Shown: positions 8,256-17,118, counted from the first letter of the stretch. The stretch: 64,000 bases of DNA from Sorangium cellulosum So0157-2 (GCF_000418325.1 NC_021658.1:12318501-12382500); one strand, 5' to 3'. Numbers and translations are program-made. The notes: generated by a model from the sequence alone, not told the origin.

Positions 8256-8636
8256 TCCATCGCACAAATCAGAGCTTTCGGAGCGCGCCGATCGCTTCCC
8301 GCGCGCGCCCGAGACCTTCGCGCGCGCTCCGGAAGCTTCGCGCGCGGTCCGGAAGCCTTCCCGCGCGCTCCGGAGCACGAAGTTTCGCGCACTTAGCCGC
8401 GTCCCCCGCGCCCCCGGAACCGTCCGGCGCGCGCCCGACAACGAATTTCCCGGGAAATTCGACCCTCCGCCCCGCGCGCGAAGCTTCCGGACCGCGCGCG
8501 AAGGTCTCAGGACCGCGCGCGAAGCTCCTGGACCACGCGCGAACCCCTCCGCCCCGCGCAGGAACCCCTCCGCCCCGCGCGCGAAGCCCCCCTGCCGGCG
8601 CCGAGCGCCTTCGCGCGCTTCCCGGAACCCCTCCGG
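8256..8636. repeat. Inverted arrays of about 20-bp GC-rich repeats between convergent genes
   Basis: This 381-bp gap has no gene. The left part (about 8296-8378) repeats a unit like TTCGCGCGCGCTCCGGAAGC about four times. The right part (about 8466-8590) repeats its reverse complement (GCTTCCGGACCGCGCGCGAA) about five times with drift. A 20-bp perfect palindrome lies between them. The two arrays could pair into one large cruciform or act as a bidirectional terminator. There are no unique spacers, so it is not a CRISPR. Confidence 0.8.
8442..8461. repeat. Perfect 20-bp palindrome at the centre of the inverted arrays
   Basis: The sequence CGAATTTCCCGGGAAATTCG equals its own reverse complement. 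It is conspicuously AT-richer than its surroundings and sits midway between the two inverted arrays. It could bind a dimeric protein or mark a recombination or termination site; no T-run follows it. Confidence 0.85.
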
Positions 8637-9803
8637 TCAGCGCCCCGCCGACTCGAACCTCGGCGCCGCCTCGAACGTCTCCGCGAGCGTCCGCCGGTAC
8701 TCGTCCGCGATCTGCACAAGCCCGTCGATGAGCAGCGCCACCTCGTGGTCCGCGAACCCCTCCAGCGCCGCCACGCACGACACCGCCACCTCGTCCCCCG
8801 TGATCGACACGCGGAACTCCCCCGTCGTCTGGTCGTTCATCGTGAGCAAGAACCGGTAGAACGGCTCGTGGTTCGCCGCCGGCACGCCCACCACCGGCGC
8901 GCGCAGCGTCAAGAGGCGCCCCGCCTCGTCGAGCTCGATGTCCACCTGCGTCGCCGTCTCCGCCGCCGGGAACGGCCGCTGCGCGATGCGCCACGCCCGC
9001 GGACCGACCCGCGCCCGGTTCGCGATGATCCCGAGCGACGACAGGCCCTGCCGGATCATCCGCTCGACGCCCGCGCGCGCCGGAGACGGCGCGAACGCGT
9101 GCGGCAACAGCCGCCCGCAGCCCAGGCACCGGTCGCTCTCGATGTCGAACGGCTCCTCGCACGCCGGACAGCGGTACACCGGCGCCCGGTCCCGGAGCTC
9201 GCCGAGCGGCCGATCCACGAGCGCGAGCAGCGGCTGGAACGCGCCCGCCGGGAGCACCGCGCTGTGGCCCGGCAGCTCCCCCGCGACGCCGGGCAGCGCC
9301 GCGACCACCCCGATCGCGCGCCCCTCCGGATCGAGCACCGGCGCGCCGAGCGGCGCCGTCACGTCGAGCTCGAACCCAGGCAGCTGCCCGTCGACCTTGC
9401 GCGCCACGTGGCTGACCCGCGCGACCGCGAGCCGCAAGCTCTGCCCCGGCAGGCAGCTCAGCACCGCCGCGCGCTCGCCGAGCCGCGGCTCCGCCGGCGC
9501 GCGCACCGCGAGCGCCGCGACGCCCGGCGGCTCGGCCGGCGCGACGAGCGCGACGTCCCGGCCCACGTCGGCCGCGACCACGCGCCCCGCCATGCTCCGC
9601 CCGTCCTCGAACGTCAGCGCGACCTCCGTCGGGTAGCCGAGCCCGCGCCGGCTCGTCACCACCACGCCGTTGCCGAGCGCCACCCAGCCGGTCGTGACCA
9701 GCGCGCCGGCGCGGATCGCCACCACCGAGCGGCGCGCGCGGGCGACGCGCTCGTGGAGCAGGGCCAGATCGCCGTCGCCGTGCGCCGCGAGCTGCGACGT
9801 CAT
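8637..9803 (-). CDS. Degenerate trypsin-like domain plus zinc ribbon protein
   Basis: This is a 388-residue protein from ATG 9803, overlapping the stop of the upstream gene by 4 nt. Residues 1-185 resemble an HtrA/trypsin-type fold: the Asp region (DVGRDVALV) and the C-terminal strand (LDPEGRAIGVVAAL) are present. The His site reads TSRRG and the Ser site reads APLGAPV instead of GNSGGP, so it should be inactive. A zinc ribbon follows (CPAC then CLGC). The last 150 residues look like a YbjN or type III chaperone-like fold (FLLTMNDQTTGEFRVSITGD). It has no signal peptide. It probably works with the upstream ribbon protein in a cytoplasmic or scaffold role. Function unknown. Confidence 0.65.
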   Translation of the reverse strand: MTSQLAAHGDGDLALLHERVARARRSVVAIRAGALVTTGWVALGNGVVVTSRRGLGYPTEVALTFEDGRSMAGRVVAADVGRDVALVAPAEPPGVAALAVRAPAEPRLGERAAVLSCLPGQSLRLAVARVSHVARKVDGQLPGFELDVTAPLGAPVLDPEGRAIGVVAALPGVAGELPGHSAVLPAGAFQPLLALVDRPLGELRDRAPVYRCPACEEPFDIESDRCLGCGRLLPHAFAPSPARAGVERMIRQGLSSLGIIANRARVGPRAWRIAQRPFPAAETATQVDIELDEAGRLLTLRAPVVGVPAANHEPFYRFLLTMNDQTTGEFRVSITGDEVAVSCVAALEGFADHEVALLIDGLVQIADEYRRTLAETFEAAPRFESAGR

Positions 9804-11647
9804 TGGGCGACGATCCTCGAGAGCGCCGTCATCAGCAGATCGATCGTGCCCGGCTTGGCGCCGTCGCGCTGCGCGTACGCGACGATGTCGCGCAGCCGCT
9901 GCTCCGTCTTCGCCGGCAGCTTCGTGCGCACGAGCAGCTCCGACAGCGCGCCGATCGCGAGGAAGTGGCGGAGCACCGGATCGGCCGGCGCGCGCTCGAT
10001 CTCGCGCAGGTAACGGCCGAGGTGCTCGCGCGCGAGCGCCGCCGTGGTGAGCGGATCGATGTGGAGCGGCTTCTCCTCGGGCACCTGCCCGCGCAGCGTC
10101 ACGAGCCGCTCCATCGCGAGGAACGCCGGCTCGGCGACCCCCGCGGCGTTGCCGCGGCGCGCGCCGCCCTCGGCCTGGGCGAGCTCGCGGGTCGCCGCCG
10201 CCGTGCAGCGGTAGAGGTGCGCCACCGCGTCGGGCATCGCCTCGCCGTGCTCGTAGATCGCGCGGAACACGGTGCACCGGATGAGGAGCACCATGACGCC
10301 CGGCCGCTCCTGGAAGCTGAGCGCCGCGCCGAGCACCTGCGCGTCCCGGAGCAGCTGGCAGAACCGATCGGCCGGCGTGTTCGCCGCCTCGGAGCGCGCC
10401 GCGCCGTTCTGGCGCGACGGCGGATCGATCTCGACCTCCGGCAGCGCGGGCGGGCGCACCGACACCGGCGTCGACGCCGGCGTCACCACGGCGGCCATGC
10501 CGGAGGAGGTCGAGCGGCGGAAGGGCACGGTGCGCGCGCTGCGGCGATCGCTGGCCTGCGCCGGCGCGTCCGCGGCCGGCGCAGGCTCGCCCGACAGCGG
10601 CGTCGCCGTCGCCGCGCCCGCCGGCGCCGGCTTCGCGGCGGAGGCCTCGGGCCCCGGCATCGCCATGCTGCTGATCGCCTTGGACGCGACGCCGCCGTCG
10701 TGGGCCGGCGGCAGGATGCCGGCCTTGGGCGTGGGCGCGCCGCCGTTCCTGCCTGACGTGACGCCCGATGCGGCGCCCATCGACACCGGCACCGGCGGGG
10801 ACGCGAGCGAGGGGGACAGGATGTCGGGGATCGCGTCCGCGTCGCGGATCGGGCGCGCGACCGACTCGGGCAGGCGCGGCAGCGGGGGCGCCGCCCACGC
10901 GGAGAGCTCCTCGGCCGGCAGCCGCACCGCCGAGACCGGCGTCGGCGGCCCGGCGACCCGCACCGACGGCGCGCCCTGCGCGCGGCCGGGCGCCGGCGGG
11001 ATGGAGAAGCTCTTGAGCGGCCGGGCGCGGCCGGACGACGCCCAGGTCAGGCTCGCCCGCTGCTCCTCCGAGAACGGCGGCCGCGCGTCGAACCAGGCGC
11101 CGAGCGTCGCCGCGAGCCGCTGCGCCGCCTCGCCGCTGTCGCGCAGCGCCCGGCGCAGCGCCTCCGGGGCGAGGGCGGCGACGCGGCCGACGCGGCGGAG
11201 CAGCAAGAGATCGTCCCGCAGGCAGAGCCGGAACGGCTCGGCGCCGCCCGAGAGCTCCAGCGCCGCCCGCAAGAGCGGCACCCGCTGCCGCTCGGCGACG
11301 CGCACGACCGGCACGTCGATCGACACCCGCTCGTTCGCCGCGTCGAGCGCGACGAAGAGCGTCGCCGCCCCGAGCGGAACGAGCCACCCCACGCCGTCCT
11401 GCAGCGTGGTCGACTGGACGGCCGTCCCGGCCTCGGCCGAGGCGCAGTGGGCCACGAAGCGCACCGGATCCCGCGTGCGCCACGCGTCGACCGAGCTGCC
11501 GTCCCAGTCGCCGTCCGCGGGCGGCGGCTTGCGCGAGAGCGAGAGCGCCGGCGCGCGGTCGACCCCGCACGCCTCGCACCGCGGCCCGCGCAGCGGGAAA
11601 CCGCACGCCGCGCAGAAGTCGGAGGCCGGGCTCGACGGGACCGCCAC
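9800..11647 (-). CDS. Zinc-ribbon protein with Pro/Ala-rich linker
   Basis: A 615-residue protein starting at GTG 11647. A zinc ribbon opens it (CAACGFP...CEACG, residues 12-28). A chaperone-like alpha/beta domain follows (about 50-190). A long disordered Pro/Ala/Ser linker covers about 200-400, and a helical C-terminal domain of about 200 residues ends in YAQRDGAKPGTIDLLMTALS. The gene is coupled by an ATGA overlap to the pseudo-protease gene downstream, which has the same ribbon and chaperone-like parts, so the two are probably partners. No catalytic motif is visible. Function unknown. Confidence 0.6.
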   Translation of the reverse strand: MAVPSSPASDFCAACGFPLRGPRCEACGVDRAPALSLSRKPPPADGDWDGSSVDAWRTRDPVRFVAHCASAEAGTAVQSTTLQDGVGWLVPLGAATLFVALDAANERVSIDVPVVRVAERQRVPLLRAALELSGGAEPFRLCLRDDLLLLRRVGRVAALAPEALRRALRDSGEAAQRLAATLGAWFDARPPFSEEQRASLTWASSGRARPLKSFSIPPAPGRAQGAPSVRVAGPPTPVSAVRLPAEELSAWAAPPLPRLPESVARPIRDADAIPDILSPSLASPPVPVSMGAASGVTSGRNGGAPTPKAGILPPAHDGGVASKAISSMAMPGPEASAAKPAPAGAATATPLSGEPAPAADAPAQASDRRSARTVPFRRSTSSGMAAVVTPASTPVSVRPPALPEVEIDPPSRQNGAARSEAANTPADRFCQLLRDAQVLGAALSFQERPGVMVLLIRCTVFRAIYEHGEAMPDAVAHLYRCTAAATRELAQAEGGARRGNAAGVAEPAFLAMERLVTLRGQVPEEKPLHIDPLTTAALAREHLGRYLREIERAPADPVLRHFLAIGALSELLVRTKLPAKTEQRLRDIVAYAQRDGAKPGTIDLLMTALSRIVAQ

Positions 11648-11696
11648 GCCGACAGCATACCTCAGCGCAAGGCCGAGGTGGCACCGGGGTTTGCTC

Positions 11697-13673
11697 TCAC
11701 AGGAACGGATTCAGGTGGAGCGCAACCTTGGCCTCCCGCAGGTTGTGCTGGACCCTGCGGATGAAGTGGACGAGCAGGTAGGCCCAGACGGAGAACGTGA
11801 CGACGCTGATGACGAGCTGGACCGTCTTGCTGACGCCGATCACCATCCAGAGCGCCGTCAGGAGGAACGCCGCGAACGAGAGCGGGACGAACCACTTCCA
11901 GCAGAGGTTCATCATCTGGTCGATCCGGACGCGCGGCAGCGTCCAGCGGATCCAGATGACCACGAAGACGAGCGCCCAGCTCTTCAGCAGGAACAGGAAG
12001 ACGCCGAGGAGCTGGAGGCCGAAGCTCCCCTCCTGCTGGGCCGGCGAGACGCCGGGGATCTGCCATCCGCCGAGGAAGAGCGCGCTCGCGATGCCGCACA
12101 TCACGAAGACGTTCGCCCACTCGGCGAAGAAGAAGAAGAGATAGCGCATCCCCGAGTACTCGGTCGAGTAGCCGGCGACGAGCTCGCTCTCCGCCTCGGG
12201 CAGGTCGAACGGCGCGCGGTTGCCCTCCGCGAGCGCGGTCGTGAAGTAGAGGAAGAACAGCGCGAACGTGATCGGGTTGCGGAAGACGAACCAGTGCCAG
12301 GGCCAGCCGCCCACGTCGAGCACCGAGGGCCCGGCGCCGCCCTGCGCGGCGATGATGTCCTGGAGCCGCAGCGAGCCGGTCATCATCACGATGCACACGA
12401 TCGCGACCGCGCCGGGGATCTCGTAGCTGATGATCTGCGCCGCCGAGCGGATGCCGCCGAGGAGCGACCACTTGTTGTTCGACGCCCAGCCGCCCGTCAT
12501 CAGGCCGATCGTGACGAGCGACGTCACGGCGATGACGAAGAGGATGCCGATGTCGAGGTCGGCCGCGATGAGGTACTGGCCGAACGGCATGACCACGAAC
12601 GTGGCCGACACGCCGACGAAGACGAGGTAGGGCGCGAGCCGGAAGAGCGCCCGGTCGCTCTCGGCCGGGATGACGTCCTCCTTGAGGATCGACTTGATCC
12701 CGTCGGCGATCCACACGAGGAGGCCCTGCGGCCCGGCGCGGTTCGGCCCGATGCGCGACTGCATGCGCGCCGAGACGCGGCGCTCGACCCAGGTGATGAT
12801 CCCCGCGGTCGGCGCCATGAAGAGCAGGATGATCGCGGCGGCGATGCCGAGGATGATCCCGGCGCCGAGGAGATCGGTCGGGGCGCTCGCGCGGAACCCC
12901 TCGGTCGAGAGCTTGACCTCGGACGGCGCCCCGCCCCGCCGGATCCCGACCGGCGACAGCCGCTCGTGGCCGCTCGGGGTCACGTCGCCCTTCGAGAGGA
13001 CCTTCACGCCCTCGAAGCTCGTGATGACGTCGCCGGCGAGGATCTGCGCGCGGCTCGCGGGGCTGCCGTCGCGCACGGAGGTCACGACGAGCCCGCCGGC
13101 GGGCGGCGACTCGGCCGCGACCTCGACGCCGAAGAACGCGAGCGCGCGCGCCCCCTCCTTCTCGCGCGCCTCGATGACGGCGCGGCGCGGGGTCGGCGGG
13201 ATGAAGTCGATCGTGACGCCCCGCACCGTGCCGGAGACGGGGAGCGCGCCGTGCGCGGTCGCGGGGACCTCGACGGTCACGTCCCCGTGGAAGGTCGTGT
13301 GCACCGCGTCGTCGCCGCGGCCGGCGAAGCGCGCCTGCATCCCCTCGGAGAAGACGAGCGACACCTTGTTGCTGCCGATCTGCGCGCCGTCGATCTCGAT
13401 GCTCTGGCCGGTGAGCGGCGCCTGGCCGGGGCGCCGCAGCGTCCCGCGGAACGTGACGACCGCCTCGCGCGCCTGCGCGGTGGGCAGGTTGGTCCCGAGG
13501 ATCTCGATGCGGTCGCCGAGGTCGACCTCGCGCGGCACGACGTCGATGACGCTGAGGAGCTCGGGCGCCGTCCTGCTCTCGGCGCAGCCGGCCCCGCCGA
13601 GGAGGGCCAGGAGGACGAGGAGGCACGGGAGGAAGCCTCGAGGGAGAGCTCTCCAGGGTGGAGATCCGCGCAT
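11697..13673 (-). CDS. nuoH: NADH-quinone oxidoreductase subunit H with fused lipoprotein/PDZ ectodomain
   Basis: This 658-residue protein is about twice the length of a normal NuoH. The first 30 residues are a lipoprotein-type signal ending GGAGC. Residues 35-170 are a beta-rich domain of IPT/TIG kind, and about 190-250 is PDZ-like (VVTSVRDGSPASRAQILAGD). Membrane-bound NuoH follows from about residue 285, with the conserved loop motifs WVERRVSARMQSRIGPNRAG and KSILKEDVIP and the acidic loop EGNRAPFDLPEAESELVAGY. NuoH is the Complex I membrane subunit at the quinone pocket and proton path, and these residues look intact. No other nuo gene is nearby, so it is an orphan or specialised paralogue. 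The NuoH N-terminus is periplasmic, so an exported PDZ fits the topology. Confidence 0.88.
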   Translation of the reverse strand: MRGSPPWRALPRGFLPCLLVLLALLGGAGCAESRTAPELLSVIDVVPREVDLGDRIEILGTNLPTAQAREAVVTFRGTLRRPGQAPLTGQSIEIDGAQIGSNKVSLVFSEGMQARFAGRGDDAVHTTFHGDVTVEVPATAHGALPVSGTVRGVTIDFIPPTPRRAVIEAREKEGARALAFFGVEVAAESPPAGGLVVTSVRDGSPASRAQILAGDVITSFEGVKVLSKGDVTPSGHERLSPVGIRRGGAPSEVKLSTEGFRASAPTDLLGAGIILGIAAAIILLFMAPTAGIITWVERRVSARMQSRIGPNRAGPQGLLVWIADGIKSILKEDVIPAESDRALFRLAPYLVFVGVSATFVVMPFGQYLIAADLDIGILFVIAVTSLVTIGLMTGGWASNNKWSLLGGIRSAAQIISYEIPGAVAIVCIVMMTGSLRLQDIIAAQGGAGPSVLDVGGWPWHWFVFRNPITFALFFLYFTTALAEGNRAPFDLPEAESELVAGYSTEYSGMRYLFFFFAEWANVFVMCGIASALFLGGWQIPGVSPAQQEGSFGLQLLGVFLFLLKSWALVFVVIWIRWTLPRVRIDQMMNLCWKWFVPLSFAAFLLTALWMVIGVSKTVQLVISVVTFSVWAYLLVHFIRRVQHNLREAKVALHLNPFL

Positions 13674-13806
13674 GGCGCCGCTTATAAACCGCGCCGCGCG
13701 GGCGGTCGAGATTGCGGAGATCGGCGCGCCGACGCCGCCGCGCCGCCGCGCCGCCGCCGACGAGGCCCGCCGCGCCCGCGCCGCGCGGCCTCCCCCCGGC
13801 GCTCCC
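13674..13806. other. Short gap between nuoH and the ATPase gene
   Basis: These 133 bases separate two genes on the same strand and are extremely GC-rich, with runs of GCCGCCGCG. I see no defined promoter or terminator. Confidence 0.5.
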
Positions 13807-14625
13807 CTACCCGGGTTCCCCGGGCCGCGCGCCCCGGACGGGGAGGAAGTACCGGCTGCCGTCGAGCTCGTTCACCCCGACGTAGAGCTCCGCCTCGAAC
13901 ACGTCCTTGAGCCGGCGGTAGGTCATCACCTCCTCGATGGTGCCCTGCGCGACGAGCCGCCCGGCCTTGAGGAGCGCGACGCGGTCGGCGTACTGGGCGG
14001 CCGCGTTGAGGTCGTGCAGCACCGCGACGCAGGCGAGGCGCCGCTCGGCGACCTCGCGGCGCACGACCTCGTGGACCTCGATCGAGTGGCGGATGTCGAG
14101 GTGGGCCCCGGGCTCGTCGAGGATCAGCACCTGCGCCTCCTGCGCGAGCGCCCGGGCGATGGCGACCCGCTTCTGCTCGCCGCCGGAGAGCTCGGCCACC
14201 GGCCGCTCCGAGAGCTCCACGAGATCGCAGGCCTCGAGGGCGCGGGCGACCGCCTCGTCGTCCCGGCGGGTGGCGCGCATCCAGGCGCCCTGGTGGGGCG
14301 CGCGGCCCATCATGACGACCTCCCGCGCCGAGAACCCGGGCGCCGAGGCGATCCCCTGCGGCACGACCGCCACGCACCGCGCGATCGCCCGCCGGTCCAT
14401 GCCGGCGAGCGGCCTGCCCAGCAGGGTCGCCCCGCCCCGCGCCGGCCTCAGGGCCCCCGAGAGGACCCGGACCAGCGTCGATTTGCCGGCGCCGTTCGGC
14501 CCGAGGACGGCGCAGAGCTCGCCCGCGCGCACCTCCAGGCTGATCCCCTCCAGCGCCAGCCTCCCTGTGGGATAGCTGGCCGCCACGTCTCGCAGCTCGA
14601 TCGCCGGCTCCTGCACGTCGCCCAA
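13807..14625 (-). CDS. ABC transporter ATP-binding protein, FecE/BtuD/HmuV type
   Basis: This 272-residue ATPase would power uptake of iron-siderophore, heme or cobalamin. It has Walker A GPNGAGKST, a Q-loop near VVPQGIA, the signature LSGGEQKR, Walker B VLILDEP and the switch HDLN. The length and the order VVPQ...FSAREVVMMGRAPH fit the FecCD-partner class. The start is TTG 14625, or GTG 14616; no ATG is available in frame and neither has a good ribosome site. No permease or binding protein gene is near, so the substrate cannot be told from context. Confidence 0.85.
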   Translation of the reverse strand: MGDVQEPAIELRDVAASYPTGRLALEGISLEVRAGELCAVLGPNGAGKSTLVRVLSGALRPARGGATLLGRPLAGMDRRAIARCVAVVPQGIASAPGFSAREVVMMGRAPHQGAWMRATRRDDEAVARALEACDLVELSERPVAELSGGEQKRVAIARALAQEAQVLILDEPGAHLDIRHSIEVHEVVRREVAERRLACVAVLHDLNAAAQYADRVALLKAGRLVAQGTIEEVMTYRRLKDVFEAELYVGVNELDGSRYFLPVRGARPGEPG

Positions 14626-14702
14626 CTTATGAGTGATATCGAGTCATCTTTCCTTGCGCGAGCGATCTGTCGGTGGTCCAATCGACTCGAGGCGTAGAGG
14701 AG

Positions 14703-15446
14703 ATGGAAACGGCGAAGGAGACCCTGGGAGGCGGCGAGGTACCGCGTCGCGTTATTAAGCGCTACTCCAATCGGAAGCTCTACGACACGAAGGACAGTCG
14801 TTACGTCACCCTGCAGCAGATCGGGGAGATGGTCCGGGCTGGCGAAGAGGTCCAGATCATCGACAACGCGACCAAGGAGGACAAGACCGAGGTCACGCTG
14901 GCGCTGATCATCTCGGAAGATCTCAAATCGCAGCCGCGCTCGGTACCGCTCGGCACGCTGCGGGATCTGATCCAGGAGCGCGGCGAGCGGCTGCTGTCGC
15001 AGCTGCGCGAGGGCCCGATCGGCCGGCTCATCCCCGGCGCGGTCCCCGGCGAGGGCGGGGCGGCGGCGCCCGGCGCGGCGCCGGCCCCCGCGCAGGAGCC
15101 GGCGCCGTCCGCGGCGCCGGGGTCGCAGCCGCCCCCGCCGCTCGACGCCGACAAGTCGAGCCACGCGAAGGGGCGCCTGAGCGGGATCGTCGAGAGCTCG
15201 AAGCAGACGCTCGATCAGTGGCAGCAGGCCGTCGACGAGCGCATCCGCGCCATCCTCCCGGGGCTCGGGCTGGTCCGCGATCTTCAGGCCGATGTCAAGC
15301 GCCTCTCGCAGCGCATTGACGAGCTGGAGGCGAGGCTCCAGGACCGCACCGGTGAACGGGCCGAGGACGCCGCTCCTCCTCAAGCCGGCTCTGCCGCGGA
15401 CGAACCCGCGGGCGAGGGGCCGGGGGACGAGAGCCGGCTGGAATAG
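14703..15446 (+). CDS. phaR: PhaR-type polyhydroxyalkanoate synthesis regulator
   Basis: The 247-residue product starts with the PHB/PHA accumulation regulator DNA-binding domain (RVIKRYSNRKLYDTKDSRYV, about residues 16-35, and on to about 80). A Pro/Ala-rich linker covers about 110-150, and a C-terminal coiled coil (VRDLQADVKRLSQRIDELEA) covers about 185-225. PhaR proteins repress phasin and PHA genes and bind PHA granules. ATG 14703 is chosen because it lies just before the conserved domain; an in-frame GTG at 14673 would add ten residues. No pha biosynthesis gene is nearby, so it acts in trans. The sigma factor gene follows 34 nt later. Confidence 0.88.
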   Translation: METAKETLGGGEVPRRVIKRYSNRKLYDTKDSRYVTLQQIGEMVRAGEEVQIIDNATKEDKTEVTLALIISEDLKSQPRSVPLGTLRDLIQERGERLLSQLREGPIGRLIPGAVPGEGGAAAPGAAPAPAQEPAPSAAPGSQPPPPLDADKSSHAKGRLSGIVESSKQTLDQWQQAVDERIRAILPGLGLVRDLQADVKRLSQRIDELEARLQDRTGERAEDAAPPQAGSAADEPAGEGPGDESRLE

Positions 15447-15480
15447 CCCTGGCCGTTCCCCTGTTGCCCCCGTCGAGCCC

Positions 15481-16167
15481 ATGCCGTTCTTCTTCAGCAA
15501 GAAACCTGCGTCCGTAGCGCAGGACCTTTCGTTGGCCAGCTGCGAGGGGGGCCGCGCCGACGCCTTCGAGATCGAGCTGCTCGGTCATCTGGACACGCTG
15601 TACGGCGTGAGCTGCCGGATGACCAAGAGCTCGACCGAGGCGGAGGACCTGGTCCAGGACACCATCGTCAAGGCGATGCGCGCCCGGGATCAGTTCGAGC
15701 CCGGCACCAACCTCAAGGCCTGGCTGCTGCGGATCCTCACCAACACGTTCATCAACCGGTACCGCCGGGGGGGCCTCGAGCGGGGCATCTTCGACGGGCC
15801 GGACGCCGAGCCGCTCACCGACGGGTGGGTCGGGGCGACGACGATGCGCGCGATGCGCGATCCGGAGACCCAGGCGCTCACGCCCCTCGTCGAGGCCGAG
15901 GTGCAGCGCGCCCTGGACGAGCTGCCCGAAGAGTTCCGCCTGGCGGTGGTGCTGTCGGACATCGAGGAGCTCTCCTACAAGGAGATCGCCGAGGCGATGG
16001 GGTGCCCGATCGGCACGGTGATGTCGCGGCTGCACCGCGGCCGCAAGCTCCTCCAGAAGACGCTGCGCGAGCACGCGGTGCTGATGGGCATCGTCAGCGA
16101 AGACGCGGCGAAGGACGCGCCCGCCGACCTGGACGCGTACCGCAAGCGGAAGCGGGGTGTCGCATGA
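15481..16167 (+). CDS. ECF RNA polymerase sigma factor
   Basis: A 228-residue sigma-70 family factor of extracytoplasmic function type. Region 2 covers about residues 38-105 (AEDLVQDTIVKAMRARDQF, then NLKAWLLRILTNTFINRYRR). Region 4 covers about 140-195 (LPEEFRLAVVLSDIEELSYK, then GCPIGTVMSRLHRGRKLLQ). It directs RNA polymerase to stress promoters when freed from its anti-sigma factor. The next gene, overlapping by ATGA, encodes a zinc anti-sigma protein. That pairing is the standard layout for SigE/RpoE-like redox or envelope stress control. ATG 15481 lacks a good ribosome site. Confidence 0.92.
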   Translation: MPFFFSKKPASVAQDLSLASCEGGRADAFEIELLGHLDTLYGVSCRMTKSSTEAEDLVQDTIVKAMRARDQFEPGTNLKAWLLRILTNTFINRYRRGGLERGIFDGPDAEPLTDGWVGATTMRAMRDPETQALTPLVEAEVQRALDELPEEFRLAVVLSDIEELSYKEIAEAMGCPIGTVMSRLHRGRKLLQKTLREHAVLMGIVSEDAAKDAPADLDAYRKRKRGVA

Positions 16168-17054
16168 GCGCCGCGAAGTCGATCGAGAGCTGCGCGCGGT
16201 TCGACTACGCGCTGTCGGCCTACGTCGACGGCGAGCTGGATCCGGACCACGCGGTCGACCTCGAGTCCCACCTCGTCCAGTGTCCGCCGTGCTTCGAGCA
16301 GGTGAAGATGCTGCGCTCGCTGCGCACGAGCCTGAAGCGGGCGAAGCCGGCGGCGTGCCCGGACGCGCTGCGGGCGCGCGTCGCCGCGGCCATGGCGCAC
16401 GAGCAGGCGCGCGGCGCGGCGCGCGCGGCGGCGCAGTCGGCCGACGCGAGGCCGCGGCTCATGCACAGGGGGTACGCCGTCGCGCTCGCCGCGGCCGCGG
16501 GCGTCGCGTTCATGGTGGGCGTGACGCGGGAGCGGGCCGCCGCCCCGGCCGACACGGCCAAGGCGGACGCGAAGGCGGACGTCGAGCTCGCCCGCGGCGA
16601 GAGCGTCGAGATCCTGCTCGACGATCTCGTGACGCAGCACGCGCAGCCGCTCCCGCCGGAGACGACCAACCCGGAGGACCTGCCGCGCTTCGATCCGTTC
16701 GTCGGCGTGCCGGTCCGCAGGCCGGAGTTCCAGTCGATGCCCGTCCAGTCGATGCCCGTGAACTTCATGGGCGCCCGCGTGCACACGATGCGCGATCGGC
16801 GCGCCGCGCTGCTCCAGTACATCGTGAAGGGCAACCACCGGGTGACGGTCTACCTCTTCAACTCGCGCGCGGTCCCGGTGCAGAAGGCGCAGCCGATCCT
16901 GAAGCCGCGCGTCGTGCGCGAGCGCCCCGTGTACGTGGGCAAGATCAACGGCTACTCGGTCGTCGCCGCCGAGCACAGCGGCGTCGGCTACGCGCTCGCC
17001 TCGGACCTCGGCGACGACCTCAGCACGCAGCTCGTCCTCGCCGCGATGCAGTGA
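16164..17054 (+). CDS. Zinc-binding anti-sigma factor, membrane anchored
   Basis: This 296-residue protein overlaps the sigma factor stop (ATGA). Residues 1-60 hold the anti-sigma zinc finger: the H-x3-C-x2-C motif is seen as HLVQCPPC. One transmembrane helix lies at about 105-122 (YAVALAAAAGVAFMVGV). The outer domain of about 170 residues has a conserved-looking strand pattern (VTVYLFNSR, NGYSVVAAEHSGVGYALASD) like that of other anti-sigma ectodomains. Zinc or thiol chemistry, or an envelope signal, would release the sigma factor. The repeated FQSMPVQSMPVNFMG is a small methionine-rich stretch that may sense oxidation (guess). Confidence 0.88.
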   Translation: MSAAKSIESCARFDYALSAYVDGELDPDHAVDLESHLVQCPPCFEQVKMLRSLRTSLKRAKPAACPDALRARVAAAMAHEQARGAARAAAQSADARPRLMHRGYAVALAAAAGVAFMVGVTRERAAAPADTAKADAKADVELARGESVEILLDDLVTQHAQPLPPETTNPEDLPRFDPFVGVPVRRPEFQSMPVQSMPVNFMGARVHTMRDRRAALLQYIVKGNHRVTVYLFNSRAVPVQKAQPILKPRVVRERPVYVGKINGYSVVAAEHSGVGYALASDLGDDLSTQLVLAAMQ

Positions 17055-17118
17055 TCCGCCCGCGCCCGCGCGAGCGGGCGCCCCCTCCCCTCCATCCCTC
17101 TATCCCGCGAGAGACCGC

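Noticed and set aside
8296..8590. Possible CRISPR or REP-type mobile repeats
   Set aside because: Units are contiguous and drift in sequence, without spacers or an associated transposase.
10272..13910. Long plus-strand open frame of over 1200 codons
   Set aside because: It runs antisense to the zinc-ribbon and nuoH genes. High GC creates such frames, and its product has low-complexity Arg/Asp/Glu runs with no domain.
14448..15500. Minus-strand open frame across phaR
   Set aside because: Antisense to PhaR; only its tail coincides with part of the ATPase in another frame.
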